Shown: one piece after another, positions 1 to 6,362 of the stretch
Layout of the letters: each line of letters opens with the position of its first letter
How positions within the stretch are numbered: the first letter of the stretch is position 1
Assembly (NCBI GenBank): GCA_903889655.1
Contig: CAISYL010000223.1
Span: 1 to 33,927 of the forward strand
DNA length: 33,927 bases
Direction of reading: 5' to 3'
Origin: an uncultured Alphaproteobacteria bacterium
GTDB lineage: Bacteria; Pseudomonadota; Alphaproteobacteria; Parvibaculales; Parvibaculaceae
The notes under the pieces: generated by a model
Databases searched by the model: none
What the model was told of the DNA's origin: nothing
Seen by the model: only the letters and a program-made list of their open reading frames with translations
Translations under genes and position numbers: made by a program

Positions 1-542
1 CGGCCCAGCTTGAAAGACTTGCCGGCGTGGATTTCCCCGTCACCCGTTCGCTCGATGAGCTTCATCATCCGAGCGGCCCCTTTAGGCTTGTAGCGCAAAA
101 TCTCCCTGAGGACTTTCACAGGGCTCTCGGCCGGACCACCGATCTCCACTTCATATCGGTAGCCACATTGCTCGGCGTCAGCACCGTAGTTCGGCTCCGA
201 AATGTCCTCGGGATTATTCGGGCCAGCAAACTCCACGGCCAATTTGGTCGGCGCACCCCTCATCTCGGAACCGTTGAAGCGAAGGAAGGGCATCGCGCTT
301 CCAGCCGGGCGCGAGAAACTGTTCGCCACGAAATCGCACACAAACCAGAGGGCGCGAAGAAACGTCGTCTTGCCGGCGGCATTCGCACCGTAGATCGCAA
401 CCACTTTCGGCGCGTAGATGTCCGCACCCTTCCAAACCGGCTCGAGGTGCTGGTCGTCGTCGCCACGCACCCGGGTCCCCAGGTCGATAACCTGCAGATC
501 CCGGACAGAATAGAAGTTGGCGACCTCAAGACGATAAAACAT
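1..542 (-). CDS. AAA family ATPase, N-terminal part (cut by left edge)
   Basis: The reading frame opens at ATG 540-542 on the minus strand and runs off the left edge after about 180 codons without a stop. A strong ribosome site (AAGGAGG) lies about 8 nt upstream. The protein starts MFYRLEVANFYSVRDLQVID, the usual opening of OLD/RloA-like AAA ATPases, and has a Walker A motif, GANAAGKTTF, near residues 61-70. Walker B, the signature region and any C-terminal domain lie outside the window. Proteins of this type often act in phage or plasmid defence, sometimes with a partner nuclease; that role is inference, since no partner is visible. It is divergent from the RES/Xre pair. Confidence 0.75.
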   Translation of the reverse strand, partial: MFYRLEVANFYSVRDLQVIDLGTRVRGDDDQHLEPVWKGADIYAPKVVAIYGANAAGKTTFLRALWFVCDFVANSFSRPAGSAMPFLRFNGSEMRGAPTKLAVEFAGPNNPEDISEPNYGADAEQCGYRYEVEIGGPAESPVKVLREILRYKPKGAARMMKLIERTGDGEIHAGKSFKLG

Positions 543-961
543 GCAAAAAGCCTCCTTGCCCACTTCATATAATGGCTTATGGAGCGGTATCCAACTGTTT
601 TTTGTCGCAGTTGCCTTTTCATGCGATTGCCATCTGTCTTCGGTCACCGAGTACGGCGCCCCTGACTTGACCACACTCTCCGTCATGGAAGGCGGGATAG
701 CCTGGTGCCACACCAACGCGACCAGTGGCCCGGCAGGCGCGCTTCCTGTGTTCGCGTTCTCTGCCGACCGATCTCGGTAAGTCTATGTCCCATCGGCCTT
801 TTCCGATTTGTCGCGTGTGTGGCATGGGGTCTCGGAAAACTGTCTTCTTTCAATAGGTTATCCGGGGACTTCTCTTTGGAGGCAGACCTCATAACGCTTT
901 ACGAACTTGACGAAGTTGTCGATATTCACTAAATCCTTCAACCTCATTCGAGGTATCGACC
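543..961. other. intergenic region between divergent genes
   Basis: This 419-bp stretch separates the minus-strand ATPase from the plus-strand antitoxin. Its left edge holds the ATPase ribosome site and its right end the antitoxin promoter. The small open frames inside have no convincing start site or protein-like composition. I see no RNA gene, repeat or mobile element in it. Confidence 0.6.
907..935 (+). promoter_or_regulatory. predicted promoter of the RES/Xre module
   Basis: TTGACG (907-912) and TAAATC (930-935) are separated by 17 bp, matching the alphaproteobacterial housekeeping promoter pattern in the -35 box and moderately in the -10 box. Transcription would start near 942, with a GAGG ribosome site at 950-953, 8 nt before the ATG at 962. 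Confidence 0.45.
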
Positions 962-1720
962 ATGGTTGCTTCAAGATCCGCAGTGAGCGTTCGCCGTACG
1001 ACGGGAAAGCGCAATCGTCCGCGCGCCAAGGCGCCTGAATCAACTCTTGTTGTCGGCCTGAAGGACGGTCCGTCAAAGAGGCGCGTATTCTTGGAAGTGA
1101 AGATGTCCGACGCTGCATCCTTCGCATTTGCCGACAGTCCGAAAGGATTCAAGGTGCTCCTGAAAGAGCGAATGAAGGTGCTCCTGCAAGGTTACGGCAA
1201 CGCGATTGACAAGAGCCGCGCAGAGGGCCAGCGAGTGAGCTTCCGGGTCGACGTCGATCCCGAGGGCGGGACTGCGGTGACGCCGATAGCCGACGATGTC
1301 GTGCTTCCCCCTCGTTCCGACAATCTGGAGTCCGCGCTGACTGCGGCACGCGAGCGCGGCCGCCTCCGGGCCGCCGACATCTTGAGTCACGAAGATATGT
1401 TGAGCGCCGAGGAATTCGCAAAGTTGCTCGGGACGACACGCGTGACAGTGAACACGAAGCGGCGTACCGGTCAGGTCCTCGGGCTCGACGGCGCGAAGCG
1501 CGGCTTTCGATTTCCGAACTGGCAGCTCAACGCTGAGGGCAAGCCCTATGCCGAACTGGCGTCGTTGCATGAATTGCTGGGTGGACCTTGGGCCGTCTAT
1601 CGCTTTCTGGTGCAGCGGCACGGAGAACTCAATGGGATGACAGGACGGGAGGCTCTGGAACGCGGAAAGGTGAAGTCCGCGCTTAAGGCCGCCGAGAGCG
1701 TCGGAAGAGATTTTTCCTAA
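962..1720 (+). CDS. Xre/MbcA/ParS-like antitoxin of a RES module
   Basis: This 252-residue protein is the likely antitoxin of the RES toxin that starts at the base after its stop codon. The N-terminal ~135 residues are basic at the start and otherwise unassigned. A helix-turn-helix-like segment (SAEEFAKLLGTTRVTVNTKR) lies near residues 147-166, and the C-terminus carries the antitoxin-type segment with GGPWAVYRFL and ..REALERGKV near residues 213-240. The start is ATG 962 with GAGG 8 nt upstream. It is longer than the usual 120-160-residue Xre antitoxins because of the N-terminal extension. Antitoxins of this family usually repress their own promoter and occlude the toxin active site; that is family knowledge. 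Confidence 0.75.
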   Translation: MVASRSAVSVRRTTGKRNRPRAKAPESTLVVGLKDGPSKRRVFLEVKMSDAASFAFADSPKGFKVLLKERMKVLLQGYGNAIDKSRAEGQRVSFRVDVDPEGGTAVTPIADDVVLPPRSDNLESALTAARERGRLRAADILSHEDMLSAEEFAKLLGTTRVTVNTKRRTGQVLGLDGAKRGFRFPNWQLNAEGKPYAELASLHELLGGPWAVYRFLVQRHGELNGMTGREALERGKVKSALKAAESVGRDFS

Positions 1721-2326
1721 ATGCGAATTCCGCCACCCAAGGGGTTTGCGAACGCGAAGCTTCGAATTCATCAAATACAGGTTGGAGAGCAGTTCGGCCG
1801 AGTTTACCTCGCCCGGCACTCGGACCCACTCGGCTTTGGCAAGACGCCGAGCCGATTCAGCGATCCAAGCCGTCGCGTCGACCGCAACCGTTTCGGTGTT
1901 CTCTATCTCGGCCAAACCGTGAAGGTCTGTTTTCTCGAAGCCGTTCTTCGAGATCGCCATGACGGCGAATTCGGCGACCTGCCGATTGGAGAGGATGAAC
2001 TGACCAGTCGCCACTACGCGGTGATCAAGACAAACTCTCCGATCAGAATGGTGGACCTGCGTAGCGGCAGCGCCGTCGCCATGGGCGTTCCGACGGATGT
2101 CGCTAAGGCAGCCAGTCATTCCTTGGCGCGAAAATGGTCCGCCGCCTTCCACGATCATCCTGATCAGCCGGACGGGATTATCTATCCGTCCCGCTTGAAT
2201 GGACATACAAACTTGGCCGTCTACGATCGCGCTGTGGGAATGCTGACGGCAGTCGCGACCATGAGTCTGCTGGAGGCGCCCGGACTTCCGGAGGTGTTGA
2301 ACGATTTGAGAGTCAGCCTTGCTTAG
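1721..2326 (+). CDS. RES-domain toxin (NAD+ phosphorylase family)
   Basis: The 201-residue product shows the RES pattern: an early arginine in FGRVYLARHSDP (residues ~28-39), a glutamate in the strand VKVCFLEAVLRD (~66-77), and a late serine in GIIYPSRLNGHTNLAVYDR (~151-169). These match the Arg, Glu and Ser positions that define the RES fold. Characterised members deplete NAD+ in the cytoplasm and so arrest growth. The ATG at 1721 follows the antitoxin TAA directly, implying one transcript and coupled translation. The antitoxin-first order and the pairing fit RES/Xre type II modules. On a mobile element the likely job is stabilisation or defence (inference). Confidence 0.87.
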   Translation: MRIPPPKGFANAKLRIHQIQVGEQFGRVYLARHSDPLGFGKTPSRFSDPSRRVDRNRFGVLYLGQTVKVCFLEAVLRDRHDGEFGDLPIGEDELTSRHYAVIKTNSPIRMVDLRSGSAVAMGVPTDVAKAASHSLARKWSAAFHDHPDQPDGIIYPSRLNGHTNLAVYDRAVGMLTAVATMSLLEAPGLPEVLNDLRVSLA

Positions 2327-2353
2327 TCCGGCGAGCTAAATCTTCTCGACGCG

Positions 2354-2393
2354 TTGACATCCTCTCCGCACGAATGCGGAGCTTCCGGTGAGC
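2354..2393 (-). repeat. solo IS200/IS605-type right end
   Basis: These 40 bases are identical to the right end of the tnpB element at 6207-6246 and match 36/40 of the one at 11704-11743. Read on the minus strand they contain the hairpin CTCCGCA-TTCG-TGCGGAG and finish in GGATGTCAA. No tnpB is attached here: the neighbours are the RES gene and the terminator of a small membrane-protein gene. It is a remnant, or a deletion product carrying only the right end. Confidence 0.85.
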
Positions 2394-2408
2394 CGCGTCA
2401 TGCGAAAG

Positions 2409-2433
2409 CCCCTCCCGGTTGCCCGAGAGGGGG
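2409..2433 (-). terminator. rho-independent-like terminator, cassette E
   Basis: On the minus strand a CCCCTC...GAGGGG-type hairpin is followed by CTTT. It lies just after the mini-ORF of cassette E and matches the hairpins after the other four cassettes. Confidence 0.7.
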
Positions 2434-2435
2434 GT

Positions 2436-2450
2436 TCAAAACTCAATCAT
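2436..2450 (-). other. conserved five-codon mini-ORF, cassette E
   Basis: ATG-ATT-GAG-TTT-TGA (M-I-E-F-stop) follows a CTGGAGGTCTCG ribosome-site-like sequence and precedes the terminator. The same layout, with different codons but the same length, occurs after all five membrane-protein cassettes. Whether it is translated is unknown. Confidence 0.4.
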
Positions 2451-2475
2451 CGAGACCTCCAGAAGTGGGAGGAAG

Positions 2476-2727
2476 TCAGTGGCCGCCGACCCAAAGAGCC
2501 GACATGTAAACCGAAACCGGAAGCCATATGAACGCGCAGAAGCATATCGCGATCAAAAGCGCATTCTTCGATATTCGAGCTCCTCGAGAGGTCTTCTCGT
2601 AGCGTTTCAGAAACACGCCGAGCCATATCGCGACCACAAGGACGACCAGCATGATCACGCCCCAAAGATCCGAGTGAAGCATCAGCTTTGCCGGAGCAGC
2701 AAAGAATGAGACCAGAAGATCAACCAT
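2476..2727 (-). CDS. small two-helix membrane protein, cassette E
   Basis: This 83-residue protein belongs to a family of five paralogues in the window. It has a hydrophobic helix near residues 20-40, a basic loop KRYEKTSRGARISKN (~41-55) and a second helix (~56-72), and ends in ALWVGGH. By the positive-inside rule the loop is cytoplasmic and both ends face the periplasm. ATG 2727 is preferred over the TTG 3 nt upstream; an ATGGTG motif precedes it as in the other family members. It lies 15 bp downstream of icmV in the same direction, so it may be co-transcribed. It lacks the leader found before the other four. I do not recognise the family; a role with DotA, such as entry exclusion, is inference from location. 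Confidence 0.75.
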   Translation of the reverse strand: MVDLLVSFFAAPAKLMLHSDLWGVIMLVVLVVAIWLGVFLKRYEKTSRGARISKNALLIAICFCAFIWLPVSVYMSALWVGGH

Positions 2728-2742
2728 CAAAACACCATTAAT

Positions 2743-3279
2743 CTATTGCGCCGTTGCACGCGGATGCGGCAGTAGATCGCCCGAGCGCAGATACTCCGCC
2801 GCCGAGCCGAGACGGCGGCGCCGAATTTGCCAGTTCGCGAGCCCGTGCTTGAGCGCCAGCATGGGCAGCGTCACCGTCATCACGAGCTTGAAGACGACGA
2901 GCGGCCCGCTCGTGAACCAGCTCATGCCGACTGCGCCGAAGGATGAATGCGGCGCGAACGAAGCGATGGTGAAGCCGATCCAAAGGATCGCGATCACCAA
3001 ATAGGTCCAGAACGCCGCGTTCGTTTCCCGAAGCCGGGCCTGCAGGCTCTCTTCCGTGTGACCGAAAAAGCGGACCGCGCGCCGGAAGCGCACGGCGTCG
3101 TCGGAGGCGGGATCGGAAATGGGCGCCTGCTCGGGAGATGTTCCGAAAGCCTTCACGAGCCCGCCGAGGTCACGCGATACCGGCTTGAGATAGCCGATCG
3201 TGCTGCGTGTCACCGTTCCCCAGGCGTCGGCCGCCGTCAGGAAGGAGATCGCACGGCCGGTTCGTTTCCAGGCTGACAT
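2743..3279 (-). CDS. icmV: IcmV-like type IVB secretion inner-membrane protein
   Basis: The 178-residue protein resembles IcmV of the Dot/Icm system in architecture: a soluble N-terminal third, a ..RRAVRFFGHTEESLQAR.. helix (residues ~105-121), two membrane helices (~128-147 and ~152-178 of the longer open frame, i.e. the hydrophobic YLVIAILWIGFTIASF and VVFKLVMTVTLPMLAL segments), then WQIRRRRLGS and a short tail. IcmV of Legionella is about 150 residues and is needed for substrate transfer. ATG 3279 is chosen because AGGAG lies 10 nt upstream. The gene is divergent from dotA, the arrangement also seen in Legionella, which supports the call. A fragment of a second copy of its 3' end lies at 11744-11827. 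Confidence 0.7.
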   Translation of the reverse strand: MSAWKRTGRAISFLTAADAWGTVTRSTIGYLKPVSRDLGGLVKAFGTSPEQAPISDPASDDAVRFRRAVRFFGHTEESLQARLRETNAAFWTYLVIAILWIGFTIASFAPHSSFGAVGMSWFTSGPLVVFKLVMTVTLPMLALKHGLANWQIRRRRLGSAAEYLRSGDLLPHPRATAQ

Positions 3280-3405
3280 TTCAGGGATGCTCCTCTCGAG
3301 TGGTTCGCTGAGCGATACTTGCGCTGCTCTTGGCCCAAGACAAGTAAAAAACATGCGTGGGCGGCCGAATGGGCAGTCTGAGGTGTCGAAACTTGCAATA
3401 GTTAT

Positions 3406-3419
3406 AAGTGTGTTCACTT
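3406..3419. promoter_or_regulatory. inverted repeat between icmV and dotA
   Basis: AAGTG-TGTT-CACTT is a perfect 5-bp inverted repeat in the AT-rich centre of the 255-bp icmV/dotA divergent region. It could be an operator for either gene; no protein is assigned. Confidence 0.3.
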
Positions 3420-3534
3420 TAATCGGTCGAAATACTATGCCGGGGCGCGAAATAGCGGCGTCTTTCACTTGCGCCTGTCTTGCATCGCTGTACTGTAGTT
3501 TAAAGACACGTTTTGTTCCCGAGAGGACCTCGTC

Positions 3535-5715
3535 ATGGCGGATGATAGTGCGGCGATCGCAATGCTTAATTCAGTGCCGAGTACCGATATCGCGCAAGGG
3601 CTCATCAACTCGCTTTTGTCGACGGACAGTCAGTCCGCGCTGATGACGGCGCTCTCGACCTTCAGCACGAACATGCTGGCCATCGCATCGATGATGCTCG
3701 CCTGGCACACGCTGGTCGGCATTGTCGCGACGGCCAAGGAGGGCCGGCTTCTCGGCTCCAAATGGCATGTGATCTGGGCGCCGATCAGAGTCTCCCTCGG
3801 CATCGCCCTCCTCGTTCCCGCATTCAACGGCGCGACGGCCGGCCAGCTGCTGGTCAAAGAAATCGCATCGCTGTCGAACGCCATGGCGACGACGGTATGG
3901 CAAGCCTACGCCACCTCGTTGACCGATAGCCCGTCGAACACGCCGCCCATCCAGGACGCCGGCGGCAAGAAGCTCGCGGTCGCCGCCCTCCGCAAGGAGT
4001 TTTGTGTCTCCGCACTTCAGGCAATCTCCGCCGACTCCGGCGGCGCCAATCTCGTGCCGACGAATATCTCGACGGAGATGACGGAATCCGGACGGCATCT
4101 CGTTCAGTGGCCTTCGTCCGCGACCACCGAAAGCGGAACGCTGAATTCGGCGGCCGTATTCGACTTCGGTTACTCCTGCGGCAAGATCTCGGTCCCGCTC
4201 AAGGCGGCGCAGTCGGACAATGCCGGCGCGCAGGCCTGGCAGCAGGCTCAGGTCCAGAACGTGGTGCAGCTTCTGAGCGGCATCGCATCGGCCCATCTGG
4301 CAACGGACTATGTCAACGCCAAGCTGCCTGGTTCGACCACGAAACCGCCGGCCGCAGAGACGATTCAATCGACAGTCGAATCCCTCGCGAAACAATACGA
4401 CGATGCCCAGCGCTCGGCCGCCGAGACTTATGTCAAGCAGCTCTATGGCACGGCATCCGCCGATCTCCAGAAGTCGATCAAGGCAGAGGGCTGGGTCAGC
4501 GCTGGCGTTTACTGGCGCACCCTGACGGAGTACGCCAAGAGCTACATGGACGCCGTCATCGGCGGCGCCTCGGTCGGCGACGGCGACACGTCGAAGCTCG
4601 GCATGGATGTCGGCCAGGACTACGCCGCGATGTCCAAGGACTTCTATGGCGTCGTCGATCACGTGTTTCCGGATCCCGCCACTCCCGATATCCACGCCGT
4701 GTCATCTGCCATGGATAAGGCGAGCACGGCGTCGGAGGCAAATGCGTCGGGGAGCACTCTCTGGGATACGGCGATCGGATATTTCACCTCGGCTATTTAC
4801 ACGGCGACGAACGGATTTTCTGGAACCGTGTTGAAGTCCTCCGCCGATCCGATCGGTGATCTGATCACCTATGGGCATGCTCTGACGTTGACTGCGTCAG
4901 TTATAGTCGCATCGGTTGTCGGGGCCGCCGTGATGACGACGAATGGCTTGGCAAGCCTGGTGGGCGGCTCCGGTGCGTTTCAAGTTGTTGCCCATTATGG
5001 CTTTCTGTCTTCGGAGATCATCGGGGGTTTCGGCATATTCTACGCCTACGTAATCCCGATGATGCCCTTCTACTACATCATTATGCTGCTCGTCGGCTGG
5101 ATGGTGATGATCGTCGAGTCCATCATTGCCGTTATCATCTGGGCGTTCCTCTTCGTGCGGATGGACGGCGACGAGATGATCGATAACCCGCAGCGTCAGG
5201 GCGTCCTCATTCTCTTCAACCTGCTCCTGCGGCCGACCCTCGGCGTGCTCGCCCTCGCCCTCGCGATGACGGTGCTGCCGCTGATCCTCAATGTCGTGAA
5301 CCGCCTGGTCATCCCGGCGTTCTTCGCCGCCCAGGGCGCGAGCCTCGTGGCGCTGGTCGGCGCCATCGCATCGATCGCAATCGCAGCTTACATTCACTAT
5401 CAGCTCATTTCCCGAACCTTGAGCCTGATCACGGACCTGCCCGACCGCATCGCGCGCTGGTTCGGCCTGCCCGGCGAGGGATTGGGCGAAACGCACCATG
5501 CCGGCCAGGCGGCGGCGGCCTTCACCGGAGCGGCCCTGGGCTCGGGCCGGCACGCCTCCGATGCCGCCCGGAATCTGGGAAACCTAGGGAATGGCCCCCG
5601 CTCCTCCCAAGAGTCGACACCCGATCTGACGGCCTCCGATCCGTCGGCACCAAAAGGCGACGGAGGTGATCAGCCGTCCGCTGGCGGGGCATCGGCGCCG
5701 CGGAATAGAAAATAA
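3535..5715 (+). CDS. dotA: DotA/TraY-family type IVB secretion membrane protein
   Basis: The 726-residue protein is a polytopic inner-membrane component of type IVB (Dot/Icm, IncI-type) transfer systems. Hydrophobic segments lie near residues 48-68 and 84-102, after the family pattern G.LLGSKWHVIWAPIRVSLG. A long periplasmic-type region follows (~120-430), then a ..SADPIGDLITYGHAL.. segment (~440-455), typical of the family just before the C-terminal helices, and five or more helices to ~630. The tail (~650-726) is low-complexity and probably disordered. The length is closer to TraY of R64 (~745) than to Legionella DotA (~1050). ATG 3535 has GAGAGGA upstream. It is divergent from icmV. A 69-bp piece of a second copy lies at 6138-6206. 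Confidence 0.88.
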   Translation: MADDSAAIAMLNSVPSTDIAQGLINSLLSTDSQSALMTALSTFSTNMLAIASMMLAWHTLVGIVATAKEGRLLGSKWHVIWAPIRVSLGIALLVPAFNGATAGQLLVKEIASLSNAMATTVWQAYATSLTDSPSNTPPIQDAGGKKLAVAALRKEFCVSALQAISADSGGANLVPTNISTEMTESGRHLVQWPSSATTESGTLNSAAVFDFGYSCGKISVPLKAAQSDNAGAQAWQQAQVQNVVQLLSGIASAHLATDYVNAKLPGSTTKPPAAETIQSTVESLAKQYDDAQRSAAETYVKQLYGTASADLQKSIKAEGWVSAGVYWRTLTEYAKSYMDAVIGGASVGDGDTSKLGMDVGQDYAAMSKDFYGVVDHVFPDPATPDIHAVSSAMDKASTASEANASGSTLWDTAIGYFTSAIYTATNGFSGTVLKSSADPIGDLITYGHALTLTASVIVASVVGAAVMTTNGLASLVGGSGAFQVVAHYGFLSSEIIGGFGIFYAYVIPMMPFYYIIMLLVGWMVMIVESIIAVIIWAFLFVRMDGDEMIDNPQRQGVLILFNLLLRPTLGVLALALAMTVLPLILNVVNRLVIPAFFAAQGASLVALVGAIASIAIAAYIHYQLISRTLSLITDLPDRIARWFGLPGEGLGETHHAGQAAAAFTGAALGSGRHASDAARNLGNLGNGPRSSQESTPDLTASDPSAPKGDGGDQPSAGGASAPRNRK

Positions 5716-5726
5716 TTGACCGTAAA

Positions 5727-5803
5727 CTTGATGTCGCGAGAATGGAGCGCAGCTTTTCTGTGAAAGGAAAGCGCCGCATCCATGCGGCCGAAAGGTGGAC
5801 GAA
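5727..5803 (+). repeat. repeated 5' leader of cassette A
   Basis: This stretch shares GAGCGCAGCTNTTCTGTGAA followed by AGGAAA with the leaders of cassettes B, C and D. Before the start codon it forms the hairpin GCCGCAT-CC-ATGCGGC, which differs in sequence from the GCCGC/GCGGC hairpin of the others but keeps the pairing. The ribosome site AAAGGTGG follows. Confidence 0.6.
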
Positions 5804-6064
5804 ATGAACGCGATTATTGAGTTTCTGGTGCAGGTTTTCGCCTTTCCGGCTGCCATGATTTGGCGGCACCCGAGCAATATGCTGCCGATTTTTCTGATCT
5901 TCATGGCACTCATATCGTTGGGCATCATCCTGAAGAAGTTCGAAGCGCGTTCGAATATCGCTCGAATATCGAAGAAGGCGGTGATGTTCACGATACTGTT
6001 CGCGGGCTGTTTCTGGCTTCCCGCCTCGGTTGTTCTGTCAGTGATATGGGTCGGCGGCCACTGA
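5804..6064 (+). CDS. small two-helix membrane protein, cassette A
   Basis: This 86-residue paralogue of the cassette family begins MNAIIEFLVQVFAFPAAMIW. Helix 1 lies near residues 24-43, the basic loop KKFEARSNIARISKK at ~44-58 and helix 2 at ~59-77; it ends in VIWVGGH. ATG 5804 is chosen over the GTG at 5795 because AAAGGTGG sits 6-7 nt upstream. It lies directly downstream of dotA with its own leader and terminator. In the R64 plasmid the entry-exclusion gene excA follows traY (the dotA equivalent), so the position suggests exclusion or DotA modulation; this is inference, and no sequence similarity to ExcA is claimed. Confidence 0.8.
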   Translation: MNAIIEFLVQVFAFPAAMIWRHPSNMLPIFLIFMALISLGIILKKFEARSNIARISKKAVMFTILFAGCFWLPASVVLSVIWVGGH

Positions 6065-6089
6065 CTCTCTCCCCACCTCTGGAGGGCGC

Positions 6090-6104
6090 ATGCCTGAATA
6101 TTGA
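6090..6104 (+). other. conserved five-codon mini-ORF, cassette A
   Basis: ATG-CCT-GAA-TAT-TGA (M-P-E-Y-stop) is preceded by CTGGAGGGCGC and followed at once by the terminator. It matches the layout of the other four cassettes. Confidence 0.4.
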
Positions 6105-6105
6105 A

Positions 6106-6129
6106 CCCCTCTCGGGAACCCGGGAGGGG
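6106..6129 (+). terminator. terminator of cassette A
   Basis: A near-perfect GC-rich hairpin (CCCCTCTCGGG against CCCGGGAGGGG) is followed by TTTT, typical of an intrinsic terminator. Confidence 0.85.
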
Positions 6130-6137
6130 TTTTCGCA

Positions 6138-6206
6138 TGGGCCTTCCTCTTTGCGCGGATGGGCGGCGACGAAATGATCGATACCCCGCAGCGTCAGGGC
6201 GTCCTC
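6138..6206 (+). pseudogene. fragment of a second dotA copy
   Basis: These 69 bases align without gaps to 5140-5208 inside dotA with 6 mismatches (63/69). In frame they read WAFLFARMGGDEMIDTPQRQ, against WAFLFVRMDGDEMIDNPQRQ in the intact gene. The fragment begins just after the cassette A terminator and stops exactly at the right end of the tnpB element at 6207. The last 22 bases (6185-6206) are identical to the intact dotA. Confidence 0.85.
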
Positions 6207-6362
6207 TTGACATCCTCTCCGCACGAATGCGGAGCTTCCGGTGAGCTACGTCTTCTCGACGTGATATCTGACAGCGTATCTCTTGCGTTAACATGACATA
6301 GGGGCTGCAGGCGGAACGCTGAATTCGACGGAATACGCCAAGTCTTGGCACTATCGAGTTGT
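6187..6362 (-). ncRNA. predicted omegaRNA (reRNA) region of tnpB-1
   Basis: In IS200/IS605 elements the TnpB guide RNA is made from the end of tnpB through the right end, and the bases just outside the element form the guide. On that model the scaffold here is the minus strand from about 6362 to 6207 and the guide starts GAGGACGCCCTGACG (from 6206 downward), which lies in the dotA fragment. The 5' boundary is not known. The 117 nt between the tnpB stop and the 40-base right end show no other gene. Confidence 0.45.

Noticed and set aside
1073-2206. Long minus-strand open frame (377 codons) opposite the RES/Xre genes
   Set aside because: It is the antisense shadow of two clearly recognisable plus-strand genes, has no family pattern and no ribosome site.
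3571-4695. Long minus-strand open frame (374 codons) opposite dotA
   Set aside because: Arg/Gly-rich antisense translation of dotA, common in GC-rich genes, with no independent support.
6309-6350. A 16-bp exact match to dotA (GCGGAACGCTGAATTC, as at 4135-4150) followed by a near match to ACGGAGTACGCCAAG of dotA, suggesting a further dotA fragment inside the tnpB-1 right-end region
   Set aside because: The two dotA pieces are ~375 bp apart in the gene and short enough for chance in 34 kb of biased sequence. I could not align the bases around them, so I did not annotate a pseudogene.
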